DNA of 42,359 bases, taken from positions 1-42,359 of the forward strand of contig CALUYU010000015.1 in assembly GCA_944325075.1 (NCBI GenBank). The letters are read 5' to 3'. Below the pieces are notes generated by a model. It had not been told where the DNA came from, made no database searches, and was given only the letters and a program-made list of their open reading frames with translations. A program made the position numbers and the translations under genes. This document shows, in pieces, positions 32,121-39,575 of this stretch; the first letter of the stretch is position 1, and every line of letters begins with the position of its first letter. Source of the DNA: Candidatus Gastranaerophilales bacterium. GTDB lineage: Bacteria; Cyanobacteriota; Vampirovibrionia; Gastranaerophilales; Gastranaerophilaceae.

Positions 32121-32979
32121 TATTTATTAGTTCCAAAAGCTCTATCAACGCAATTTTATATTTATTTTCGGGCAAAGGGTTAATAAATCCTGCTGCTTTT
32201 CTTACATAATTATCCAATAAAGTTTTTGCTTTTTCAATACCTTTATGCGGTTCATCGGGATTTAGGGAATATATTACCGGTGCGGTGTATATTCCGTTTT
32301 TTATGTCACTATCTGCTTTATGTTGTATTATATTTAAGATATCGTCGCGAATTTGGAACGCTATTCCAAAATTTTTGGCAAATTCCGAGGCCGTTTCATT
32401 TATTTTTCCGTTTTCTGCTAAGAATGATGCTGATAAGGCGGTTTCAAACAACGCTCCGGTTTTTCTATATGTTTTTTCTATGTACTCTTCAATTGTCGGG
32501 ATTTTAAATTTTGTGAAGTTTTGGCTTATTTCTCCTATGCACATAGAATTTAATGTGTTTGCAAATATTTTTAAGATTTCAGGAGAATTTATTTCTGCAA
32601 TTTTTTTTAGTGCAAACGATAGTATAAAATCTCCAGCTACAACTGATAAATGATTACCAAATCCTGCATTAAAAGATTTAAAACCTCTTCTTTCATTACA
32701 ATCATCTATAACATCATCATGGATTAATGAGGCATTATGCACTAGTTCTATTACCGTTTGAACATCTATTTGCGTTTTATTTATCGTAACTCCTGATGAT
32801 TTTAGATATAAAAAGCTCAAGACTGCTCGGATGTGTTTTGACGGTAAACTGAAAAAATCCCTTATCCCTTTGTTAAGCTGTGTATTGTTATCAATTTCTT
32901 GTAAAATTTCCCTATTTAATGCCGCTAATTCTTCTTTAACAAGCTCTTTAATTAAATCGTATTTTTCTGAAAAACTCAT
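32113..32979 (-). CDS. Polyprenyl diphosphate synthase (trans-isoprenyl)
   Basis: Chain-elongating prenyltransferase, giving quinone side-chain or other isoprenoid precursors. The first aspartate-rich motif is intact (HDDVIDD, D88-D89-x-x-D92). The second, normally DDxxD, reads DDILN (D212-D213-x-x-N216), so one metal-coordinating aspartate is replaced. The usual N-terminal GKRIRP is SKHIRAVL. At 288 aa it is somewhat shorter than long-chain synthases (~320), so product length is uncertain. It overlaps lepB by 8 bp. Activity is likely but not assured. Confidence 0.85.
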   Translation of the reverse strand: MSFSEKYDLIKELVKEELAALNREILQEIDNNTQLNKGIRDFFSLPSKHIRAVLSFLYLKSSGVTINKTQIDVQTVIELVHNASLIHDDVIDDCNERRGFKSFNAGFGNHLSVVAGDFILSFALKKIAEINSPEILKIFANTLNSMCIGEISQNFTKFKIPTIEEYIEKTYRKTGALFETALSASFLAENGKINETASEFAKNFGIAFQIRDDILNIIQHKADSDIKNGIYTAPVIYSLNPDEPHKGIEKAKTLLDNYVRKAAGFINPLPENKYKIALIELLELINND

Positions 32980-33035
32980 AAGTTTATCTTATCACGAAAA
33001 ACTTTTAATTCCCAAAACGCATTTGCATGCATAAA

Positions 33036-33063
33036 GAAAAACGACTAAGTAATCTCAGTCGTT
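33036..33063 (-). terminator. Terminator of the coiled-coil protein gene
   Basis: Minus strand: AACGACT ... AGTCGTT with a 10-nt centre that partly pairs further, then a T run (TTTTTC). It lies about 50 bp after the stop at 33111. Confidence 0.7.
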
Positions 33064-33110
33064 GGAAAATTAATAGGAAAAAGGAAAAAGGGAAAGGAAA
33101 ATCTGTTTAA

Positions 33111-34136
33111 TTAACCGAATGTTTTGAATGTATCACCGGTATTTTTTTCAATAACTTTTTGAACAGCTTCTTTTTCTGTTTGAATAGCTTCCTGTTCAGT
33201 GTCTAGTTGTTTTAGTCTTAATTCAAGGTTTTTGTCTTCTGCCTGAATAATTTCTATTTGTGAGTTAATATCATTAATTTCCTGATCGTAAAGATATTTT
33301 TCATACTCATATTGGTTCATGGCGTCATTATATGCGTCCTGATCCGTAACTGTTTCGGTTGTAAGTGCATATTCCGTATAGATTGTTTCACCATTAACTT
33401 CTTCAGGAATACTCAATGAGATAAATCTTCCGGATGAATCTTTTTCAACTTTGCAGTTTTTAATTGCCTTAAATTCTTCAACTTTTTCTTCACTGCCTAT
33501 TGTGTAGCACTTAATATTACTTAATGAAGTGTTTGTTTTGTTGTCATAAGAGGCTGTTTCAAGCGAATTCTTTTCATAGAAATAAGGTTTTTCTGTTCCG
33601 GTTGAGGTGTCGGTAACATATCTTACCAGCCATTCACCGCTGCCGTATTTTTGTTCCAAAAGATTTAGCCATGCTTGTTCTTCGGCTTGTTTTGCAGCTT
33701 GTTTTTCCGGATCTGTTTCTTCAGGATCAACAGTCCCGAGTTCTCTAAGCTCTGAAGTTCCTACTGAATATACATAATCCGGTTCAGTCCCGGTTCTGGT
33801 AACAACACTTGTTGATGCAGCTACCGGTGCATAATCATCCTGCCATTTTGACAAATAGCTTATTGTATATGTACCGTTTGACTGTGCAATTAATGAAGTA
33901 ACTGTATTTGTTAATGCTCCATCTGCAAATGAGTAGATTGTTTTTGTATAATTATCTACTGACGGAGGTGTTGGAACGGTCATGCCTAGAAGGTCATTAT
34001 AGTAATTTGCAGATTGGTTGGACAACGTTGTACGCTGTTGGTTAATCTGCTGGCCTTCAAACTCGACGTTGTTTTGTCGAGCGGTCAAACCTAAAAATCT
34101 AGCTTGTGATGCGGCCATACCCATAATGGCATCCAT
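33111..34136 (-). CDS. Lineage-type protein of unknown function with C-terminal coiled coil
   Basis: 341 aa. It opens MDAIMGMAASQARFLGLTAR, then a polar NNVEFEGQQINQQRTTLSNQS helix. The middle (about 55-255) is Thr/Ser/Asp-rich with beta-like segments and one YVYSVGTSELREL stretch. The C-terminus (about 275-330) is a strong coiled coil (INDINSQIEIIQAEDKNLEL...) ending TFKTFG. There is no Sec signal and no membrane helix. The polar amphipathic N-terminus plus coiled-coil end resembles the layout of type III/flagellar axial proteins, but no family match can be claimed. AAAGGA abuts the first ATG, so the start may be the ATG at 34124 or 34118. It diverges from the EF-hand-like gene. Confidence 0.7.
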   Translation of the reverse strand: MDAIMGMAASQARFLGLTARQNNVEFEGQQINQQRTTLSNQSANYYNDLLGMTVPTPPSVDNYTKTIYSFADGALTNTVTSLIAQSNGTYTISYLSKWQDDYAPVAASTSVVTRTGTEPDYVYSVGTSELRELGTVDPEETDPEKQAAKQAEEQAWLNLLEQKYGSGEWLVRYVTDTSTGTEKPYFYEKNSLETASYDNKTNTSLSNIKCYTIGSEEKVEEFKAIKNCKVEKDSSGRFISLSIPEEVNGETIYTEYALTTETVTDQDAYNDAMNQYEYEKYLYDQEINDINSQIEIIQAEDKNLELRLKQLDTEQEAIQTEKEAVQKVIEKNTGDTFKTFG

Positions 34137-34399
34137 TCCTTTCTTAGTTCTTGTGTGTTTCCAAATGTGTTATCGACTGTTTGGTTTGTAAACTTTAATT
34201 TTTCTGTTTTAAATGTTAAGAATTTGTAATATATATTAACAATATATGCCCGGACTATTTTTCTGAAATTCTGCCTGTGTAAGCTTATTCGGTATGTTTT
34301 TATTTATGTTACAAATGTAAAGATTTTTTAGTTATTACGCAATTTTATATATTAAATATTTTTTTTTATATGTATAGAGAGCAAAAAGAGAGGTATATT

Positions 34400-35320
34400 A
34401 TGAGTGGTCCAAATATTGACCCCATAAAATTTAAGAAGAATGCCTTTACGGCATGGCAAAACCGGATTAATACGCCTAAGGGAAATCCGAATTTTGCGAT
34501 TCCCTTAAACTTTTCGGCAAGGCCCGGTGTTGGAGCCGTTAAATATAATGATCCTCAATTTGCCATGGCTTATAATAATTATTGCCAGCAATGCATTGCT
34601 AACGGTAATGCAATTATTTCACCTGACGACTTTGCATCTCGGTTCTATGGAAATGCAGGGCCGGTTGCTAATGCAGCAGAAGGTGCAGTTGGTGTTTCGG
34701 CTTTAGGAGATGCAATAACTAATTTAGCTTCAAGTGTAAAATCATTATTGGGTAAAGGCAAAACTCAGCAAACCACTCCTAAAAATTTGACTGATGCTCA
34801 AAAAACAGAATTGCAAGAGATGGCTAATAATTTTGCGGCCGAAATGCAAAAAGAAAACGGTGAGTTTAGCGTTACAGATTTGAATCAATTTTTGCAGGCG
34901 CAAATCTATGCTATGAACCCGAATGGCGATGGAGCATCAGTTAATGTCGATCAATTCAGTCAAAATTTAAAATTAATAGACCCTGAATTGACAGATGATA
35001 TGGCAAAAGAATTTGCTGCTCCGTTGGCGGATTCTTCAGGAAATATATCTAAAGAGACTCTTTCAAAATTATATAACGGAGCGGTTGACTCTAATGGAAA
35101 AATCACAGGGCAAAGTTTTGTTAATTCATTGATTCAGGTGTCAACTGATCAGGTTGCCGGTTCTTATGAGGGCGGTGAAGCATTCAATCAGGGCCTTAAT
35201 CAAGCACTTTCCCAGGGATATGAAATCTCTGAGAAAGGCGGTAATATTGTTTACACAAAAGATGGCAAAACATTTGAAGTAAATATGCAGACCGGATTGC
35301 CGGTTCTTCCTGAGGAATAA
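34400..35320 (+). CDS. Protein of unknown function with EF-hand-like loops
   Basis: 306 aa from the ATG at 34400, chosen because GAGAGG lies 7 bp before it; an upstream in-frame ATG at 34370 lacks a site. No signal peptide. The N-terminal part is Asn/Pro-rich (FAIPLNFSARPGVGAVKYND) with a Cys pair (YCQQC). The C-terminal half has acidic helix-loop-helix units with loops like NPNGDGASVNVDQF, DSSGNISKETL and DSNGKITGQSF, resembling EF-hand calcium loops (D-x-D/N-x-G pattern), though not all ligand positions are ideal. Possible calcium-responsive or structural role. It has no partner genes on its strand and converges on the rhodanese gene. The 263 bp upstream are AT-rich with no clear promoter. 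Confidence 0.65.
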   Translation: MSGPNIDPIKFKKNAFTAWQNRINTPKGNPNFAIPLNFSARPGVGAVKYNDPQFAMAYNNYCQQCIANGNAIISPDDFASRFYGNAGPVANAAEGAVGVSALGDAITNLASSVKSLLGKGKTQQTTPKNLTDAQKTELQEMANNFAAEMQKENGEFSVTDLNQFLQAQIYAMNPNGDGASVNVDQFSQNLKLIDPELTDDMAKEFAAPLADSSGNISKETLSKLYNGAVDSNGKITGQSFVNSLIQVSTDQVAGSYEGGEAFNQGLNQALSQGYEISEKGGNIVYTKDGKTFEVNMQTGLPVLPEE

Positions 35321-35339
35321 CGACCGTAAGACTTAATTC

Positions 35340-35729
35340 TTATTCGCCGTTGGCCGTTGCAAACCTAAAATTATTTACCCAAACATCAAAACCTCCCTCC
35401 ATCAAAACAACCGGGTAAGTGTATTCTGCTAAAATAAGACAAGCTTCAGCCCCGAGATGGCACTGCTGATTATAGCAATATACAACATTAACATTATCTT
35501 TAGAGAGTTTATCAAGATTTTTGTCTAATTCATCTTTAGGTATTGATATTGCTCCGGGGATGTGGGCCTCTTTATAATCTTCATGATCTCGAACGTCAAT
35601 GACTGTAGCTTTTTCCTGCTCAACCATTTGTTTTAATTCAAAAGGGCCTATGGTATATGCCAGGTATTTGCTAAAATAACATGCTGTTTTTTCACTATCG
35701 TATCTTAAGCTTTTAATTTTTTCGTTCAT
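35340..35729 (-). CDS. Single-domain rhodanese-like protein
   Basis: 129 aa. A rhodanese domain covers about residues 28-122: VIDVRDHEDYKEAHIPGAISIP, VVYCYNQQCHLGAEACLILAE and LMEGGFDVWV. C86 (YCYNQQC) is the expected persulfide-forming cysteine, and the loop carries a second Cys, so sulfurtransferase or thiol-redox activity is plausible. AAGGAG lies before the ATG but is buried in a hairpin. It is a single gene facing the EF-hand-like gene 19 bp away. Confidence 0.9.
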   Translation of the reverse strand: MNEKIKSLRYDSEKTACYFSKYLAYTIGPFELKQMVEQEKATVIDVRDHEDYKEAHIPGAISIPKDELDKNLDKLSKDNVNVVYCYNQQCHLGAEACLILAEYTYPVVLMEGGFDVWVNNFRFATANGE

Positions 35730-35738
35730 AATTTGATC

Positions 35739-35770
35739 TCCTTTTCCTTTGTTGTATTCAAGGAAAAGGA
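35739..35770 (-). promoter_or_regulatory. Hairpin covering the rhodanese ribosome binding site
   Basis: Minus strand: TCCTTTTCCTT / AAGGAAAAGGA, a perfect 11-bp stem with a 10-nt loop. The 3' arm contains most of the AAGGAG Shine-Dalgarno, so folding should block initiation. It may act as a thermometer-like or ligand- or protein-controlled switch. Confidence 0.6.
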
Positions 35771-35881
35771 TAAATCAAATTACAATAAAGATACTTAGTA
35801 ACATGTTTACATTACATTTAGTATTTTTTCGGGGTAAATAAAAGATTCATTATCTGAACTTTTTTCATAAAAACACTTTGA

Positions 35882-36151
35882 CTAACCAAGGAAAGAAATG
35901 TGCTGGTCAGGAGCATTATTATGTTTTGGTTCAGATGAAGATACTACATATTTATAAGTTCTTGCAATTTTTTTAATCACAGTTGAAATTGGGTTAGATG
36001 GCATTGCATTGTTAAGATTACCCTCAAATTCTCTGCGAGCATTTGGATTTTGCAGTGCAAGAATCGCCATGTTCGGTGTCACATTGTTTCCATCTCCAAA
36101 AGAGATGTACTGTTTTGTTGTGTTAAATTTTACAGGATTAATTGTTATCAT
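35882..36151 (-). CDS. Small protein of unknown function, 89 aa
   Basis: The start is the ATG at 36151 because GAGGAGG lies 7 bp before it; the longer ORF extends into the leader and promoter. The protein opens MITINPVKFNTTKQYISFGDG and ends DQHISFLG, with a helical, basic middle (PNARREFEGN...VIKKIARTYKYVV). There is no signal peptide. The INPVKFN...ISFG opening resembles the tag-like starts of other proteins here (for example the GH77 protein's INVFNNYYN...AF). Function unknown. It has a near-consensus promoter and is probably well expressed. Confidence 0.65.
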   Translation of the reverse strand: MITINPVKFNTTKQYISFGDGNNVTPNMAILALQNPNARREFEGNLNNAMPSNPISTVIKKIARTYKYVVSSSEPKHNNAPDQHISFLG

Positions 36152-36179
36152 ATGCTTCCTCCTCTCTTGAGGTTTTATT

Positions 36180-36198
36180 AAGTGTTTTTTTAACACTT
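36180..36198 (-). promoter_or_regulatory. Leader hairpin of the 89-aa gene
   Basis: Minus strand AAGTGTT-AAAAA-AACACTT, a perfect 7-bp stem just after the transcription start. Further on, CCTC...GAGG can pair across the ribosome site region. Confidence 0.45.
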
Positions 36199-36212
36199 CA
36201 TCTAACACTTTT

Positions 36213-36241
36213 ACTATACAAGATAAAAAAAGTTTTGTCAA
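36213..36241 (-). promoter_or_regulatory. Strong promoter of the 89-aa gene
   Basis: TTGACA, 17-bp spacer, TATAGT: 6/6 and 5/6 consensus, one of the best promoters in the window. The start point would be near 36206, giving a ~55-nt leader. Confidence 0.8.
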
Positions 36242-36501
36242 CCCCTCTTGTAAAGTTTTGTAAATTTGGCTGAAATTTAGTAATAACAATAATTGTAGAT
36301 AAAGTGGTAAAAGTACACTTATTCTTTAGTCCCCGGATTTTTTATACTTCTAAAAATTATAGCCATGCGTCTAACTCTTTATTTTATGAAAAAATTTTTT
36401 TAATATAAGTATTACCTGATTGGGTAATTGTAAAAAATACACTTAATTTGTTAAATATAATTAAATCTTTTTCATACTTCCAGCTATTCTTAATTCCAAC
36501 T

Positions 36502-36525
36502 GAGCCCTTTGGGGCTCTTTTTTTT
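36502..36525 (+). terminator. Orphan plus-strand terminator
   Basis: GAGCCC-TTTG-GGGCTC followed by eight T. No plus-strand gene precedes it: the region 36242-36501 upstream is AT-rich and non-coding, and the nearest plus-strand gene stops at 35320. TATAAT at 36456-36461 lacks a good -35. It may end a small RNA of ~60 nt or an unseen transcript. The rest of the 36152-36591 gap shows nothing else except the promoter and leader of the 89-aa gene. Confidence 0.6.
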
Positions 36526-36591
36526 ATAGGTATTTATCCGGAAATCATTAATTCTCACTATTGAGTGTGACGAATTCTACATTTCTTTCTT

Positions 36592-37095
36592 TTAATTCTT
36601 AAATCGGTCTGAAATATAACTCAGTATTGCCCCGCCTATTTCTTCATTAGGATCAAAGCAGGCTGGCTGTCCGGATTTTAGCGAGTTTTGAATAAGCATT
36701 TTAACCAGCGGGCCAAATGCGTCCGGTATTTGGGTTTTTCTGTAAATCCCGGCCAGAAATGATTGTATATTGGGTGATTGGGTGTTGTTAAACCTGGACA
36801 ATGCAGGATACATTTTATCAATGCCTTTTGTTCCGTTTTCAAGCATTCTGTCCAGGATGTATAGAGTTTCGGTCACTTGTGCTTCATTATTGGAATGAAT
36901 AAGAATATCATTTAAATACGGTAAAGCAGTTTCTTTTTGTTTTACGAAATAATCTACCCTGACCGGGTCAAATAAACAATAATTCCTTTGAGTGGTTGGA
37001 AATTGAATTTGCGGCAGTACCGGATTCCAGGTGTACATTTGGGGCACCCGGGTTCTGGTTGCATATAAATTAAAATTATTCACTTGCTGTATCAT
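36592..37095 (-). CDS. Protein of unknown function, third gene of a putative operon
   Basis: 167 aa. The first ~40 residues are Asn/Thr/Pro-rich (MIQQVNNFNLYATRTRVPQ). The rest is helical, with HEAT-like helix pairs (VKQKETALPYLNDILIHSNNEAQVTETLYILDRML, IQSFLAGIYRKTQIPDAFGPLVKMLIQ). No signal peptide, membrane segment or catalytic motif is seen. AAGGA lies before the ATG. It follows the 497-aa membrane protein by 9 bp, so the two probably work together. Function unknown. Confidence 0.7.
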   Translation of the reverse strand: MIQQVNNFNLYATRTRVPQMYTWNPVLPQIQFPTTQRNYCLFDPVRVDYFVKQKETALPYLNDILIHSNNEAQVTETLYILDRMLENGTKGIDKMYPALSRFNNTQSPNIQSFLAGIYRKTQIPDAFGPLVKMLIQNSLKSGQPACFDPNEEIGGAILSYISDRFKN

Positions 37096-37104
37096 TGATA
37101 TTCC

Positions 37105-38598
37105 TTACGAGTATACAAACGGAGGCCCATTTTTAATTTCCAGTAAAATATTTTCAGCCATTGTTTTGAGCTGTTCTTTAGGCTTTCCTTCATCTACCTG
37201 TTTGTAAAATTCATCAACCAGAGGCTGTATTGCAGCATCTTTTTTAGATTTAAAGTTTCTTAACTCTGTTGAGACAAGCCGTTGTTGAAGATCTAATTCA
37301 GTTTTTGCATTAATTTTTTTTACCTGAACTTCTTTTATGGCATCTCCTATAAGCTTTCCGCCATAACTAACAGCCGCAAGAGCAGTTGTCCCATAGAAAA
37401 GCTGCTGGAATTGTTTATTATCTGGTTCAATCAGAAGGTTATAGAAAAACGCTCGATAATCATCTACAAATGAAGATAGAGAAGGTTTTTGGGTTCCGTC
37501 GCCGCCTATATTCGGATTTACTTTTACTGTAGATGTTTCAATTTTTTTGTTAATTTCATCTATAAATGATTGTTTTTCCGCGTCAGACCAGCTTGTTTTG
37601 CCGACGATGGCTTCTATGTCCTTCTTTGGTGCGCTTATAAATTGCAGCCCGTTTTCAAGGTATTCTTTTATTAAATTTTTGTCTTTGCCCGATGTGGCAA
37701 TGAATTCAAGGTCTTTTTTAGTTTTTTCTATAAATTTTGAAACTTCTTTATTTCCTGAACGGAGGTTTTTCATTGAATATAGTGACAAACCTATAATTGA
37801 GGCTATTGTTGCGCCGCCTAACAGAAAATATTTTATTCCTGCCGAATTTTGTTGTTTTTGTCTTTTGTTATTTCCAAACGAAAGATTTTTGGAGTTTTGG
37901 AACATGCCAAAGGGCTGTTCTACCGGAGGATTATAGGAAAGATATTTAGAAAACATTTTCGTTTTTTCAGAGAGAGAATTTCTGATTATCTGTATTTTCC
38001 CGCTGAATGACTGTGTTTCAATATCAATTAATCTTTCCTGAAGATTTTTTTGAATGTCGGCTTCTTTTTTCTTAACCCAAACTTCTTTAAATCCATCAAA
38101 GAATGTTTTACCCATAAATGCAGTAGCCGTAAGAGTAAACACTCCTAAACCGGCTCTTATGGTTTTTTGATTAGGGTTTTGAACCATTTGGACAAGTGCT
38201 TGGTCTGTTTCGTTGTTAATAGAGATATTTCTGGTGAATGAGCTTATCCATTTTTCTTTGGCGATTTCATTTGTAATTCTGGCATTACGTTTTACAAACC
38301 AGGTTAATCCGGCAATGACGCCCATTACGCCAACAGCAAGCCCGCTTATCGGCAAAAGATTTTTTTCGGGCTGGATGTTACGGTCTTTCAGCTGTGACGG
38401 TAATTTTGCTGAATCTGATATAATCAGGGAATCTCTTGTTTCATCCAGGCTTAAATTAGGAAATTCATTCTCATTATCTTTTATAAAATTGTTGACGATA
38501 ACGCCTTCTTTGGTTTTGTTGTTGTTGCGTTTCTGGACTCCGGTTAAATTCCTTTGCTGCCGGCGTGTTTCGCCATCGTTAAATGCTGTAACATTCAT
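37105..38598 (-). CDS. Multi-pass membrane protein with internal duplication, unknown function
   Basis: 497 aa with four hydrophobic segments at about 82-102, 148-166, 255-274 and 396-414. Two modules appear duplicated: segment 1 (LPISGLAVGVMGVIAGLTWFV) and segment 2 followed by FKEVWVKKKEADIQKNLQERLIDIE (about 170-194) correspond to segment 3 and segment 4 followed by IKEVQVKKINAKTELDLQQRLVSTE (about 419-443). Between them is a polar linker with NLSFGNNKRQ. There is no signal peptide; soluble parts are Lys/Glu-rich coiled coils. Its ATG overlaps the upstream gene's stop by one base (TAATG), indicating translational coupling. Family not recognised. Confidence 0.75.
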   Translation of the reverse strand: MNVTAFNDGETRRQQRNLTGVQKRNNNKTKEGVIVNNFIKDNENEFPNLSLDETRDSLIISDSAKLPSQLKDRNIQPEKNLLPISGLAVGVMGVIAGLTWFVKRNARITNEIAKEKWISSFTRNISINNETDQALVQMVQNPNQKTIRAGLGVFTLTATAFMGKTFFDGFKEVWVKKKEADIQKNLQERLIDIETQSFSGKIQIIRNSLSEKTKMFSKYLSYNPPVEQPFGMFQNSKNLSFGNNKRQKQQNSAGIKYFLLGGATIASIIGLSLYSMKNLRSGNKEVSKFIEKTKKDLEFIATSGKDKNLIKEYLENGLQFISAPKKDIEAIVGKTSWSDAEKQSFIDEINKKIETSTVKVNPNIGGDGTQKPSLSSFVDDYRAFFYNLLIEPDNKQFQQLFYGTTALAAVSYGGKLIGDAIKEVQVKKINAKTELDLQQRLVSTELRNFKSKKDAAIQPLVDEFYKQVDEGKPKEQLKTMAENILLEIKNGPPFVYS

Positions 38599-39293
38599 TA
38601 TTGTAATTCCTTTTGAGTTTCTTCTTCTCCGGCGATTTTTTTGTATAAATCGTGGATGAATGTTTTTAATCTAAATGTTTTTTTAGTTTCATCGATTTGT
38701 TTGTCGTCGTTGTCAATGTTGTTAGGATTAAATATTGAAAATATTGATTTGATTTTCTTTTTCAACTCATTAAGAGGTTCGCCGATTTTTTTTGCAATGA
38801 CTGCTTTAATTTCTCCGTAAACAGCGGTAAGCTTGTCTGATATATCTGCAAGTTTCTGGCTTAAATTTTGAGTAAAATTGCTGATAGCTGCCGGAATATT
38901 TTTTATCAGATTTATTGTACCGCCAATGAAAGTATTTAATATAAAGTTTACCGGTTTTGCAATAATCGGCGGCATATTTGCTGAAATAGCGCCGGTAATA
39001 TTTGCTAGCCGCTGGGAGGCATTCATTAATGCATTTTGAAAGGCTATTGCCCTAAGAGCAAAGTTTTGGGCATCCTGCTGCCTTGCAAGTTTTGCATTCT
39101 GTTGGGCTTTAAGAAAAGCACCTATTGCGGCGCATTCATTCCAGCTCATTTCTCCGGGTTTTGCGGAAAAATCGGCTTTTCGCATACCTCCGCCTCCGCC
39201 CATTCCGTTACAGATAGGGCATGCTCCAAGCGGGAGTCCGTGAGGACAAGTTCCCGGTTTCACGATGCTGGCTTGTGATATTGCCGATGGCAT
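38598..39293 (-). CDS. Protein with CPHG...CPIC zinc-ligand-like motif and amphipathic helices
   Basis: 231 aa from the ATG at 39293, which has AGAGGA 7 bp upstream (a longer frame reaches 39326 but includes this site). Near the N-terminus, TCPHGLPLGACPICNGMGGGGG carries a C-x-H-x6-C-x2-C arrangement that could bind zinc, followed by a Gly run. The rest is Ala/Asn/Lys-rich and helical; about 110-155 (ANMPPIIAKPVNFILNTFIGGTINLIKN) is hydrophobic enough to touch membrane, and about 155-200 is coiled coil. It is the first gene of a three-gene operon with the duplicated membrane protein and the HEAT-like protein. Function unknown. Confidence 0.7.
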   Translation of the reverse strand: MPSAISQASIVKPGTCPHGLPLGACPICNGMGGGGGMRKADFSAKPGEMSWNECAAIGAFLKAQQNAKLARQQDAQNFALRAIAFQNALMNASQRLANITGAISANMPPIIAKPVNFILNTFIGGTINLIKNIPAAISNFTQNLSQKLADISDKLTAVYGEIKAVIAKKIGEPLNELKKKIKSIFSIFNPNNIDNDDKQIDETKKTFRLKTFIHDLYKKIAGEEETQKELQ

Positions 39294-39300
39294 TAAAAAA

Positions 39301-39323
39301 TCCTCTTCACACTGTTTAGAGGA
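39301..39323 (-). promoter_or_regulatory. Hairpin covering the ribosome site of the CPHG-protein operon
   Basis: Minus strand TCCTCT (39323-39318) pairs with AGAGGA (39306-39301), the Shine-Dalgarno, around an 11-nt loop. Just upstream ATATTTTCA/TGAAAATAT (39342-39368) forms a second, 9-bp hairpin. Confidence 0.5.
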
Positions 39324-39369
39324 CACTAAAGAATTATTTGCATATTTTCAAATCGCGCGTGAAAATATT

Positions 39370-39422
39370 GCTATCCTTTGAGTGTTCCGGCTTTTACGGC
39401 TGCGGCTACAGCTGAAGATTTT
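39370..39422 (-). other. Possible short leader ORF and structured 5' UTR
   Basis: In the ~145-nt leader of the CPHG operon a GTG preceded by AGAGGA could open a ~25-residue Arg/Ser-rich peptide (MKIFSCSRSRKSRN...) whose end reaches the 39342-39368 hairpin. GC-rich words (GTAGCCGCAGCC, GCCGG) in this otherwise AT-rich leader suggest structure. No known riboswitch consensus fits. Start and end are approximate. Confidence 0.25.
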
Positions 39423-39444
39423 CACTTCATTTCCTCTTATCTTA

Positions 39445-39473
39445 ATCCTATGATAAGGTATTACCCATGTCAA
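39445..39473 (-). promoter_or_regulatory. Promoter of the CPHG-protein operon
   Basis: TTGACA, 17-bp spacer, TAGGAT. The start point near 39438 gives an unusually long leader (~145 nt) for this window. Confidence 0.7.
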
Positions 39474-39535
39474 CGAATTGTTATGTTTGGTTAAGTAATT
39501 ATTGATATATTTCGGCTTGCAGAAGTTATTGTATT

Positions 39536-39565
39536 AAAAAAGAGGTACAGCCTATCTGTACCTCT
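39536..39565 (-). terminator. Terminator of leuS
   Basis: Minus strand: AGAGGTACAG ... CTGTACCTCT, a perfect 10-bp stem with a 5-nt loop, then TTTTT. It lies 11 bp after the leuS stop. Confidence 0.9.
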
Positions 39566-39575
39566 TCTCTTTGAT

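Noticed and set aside
39301-39445. Cyclic-di-GMP or other known riboswitch in the CPHG operon leader
   Set aside because: The conserved words of the classes I can recall are missing; only generic hairpins are seen.
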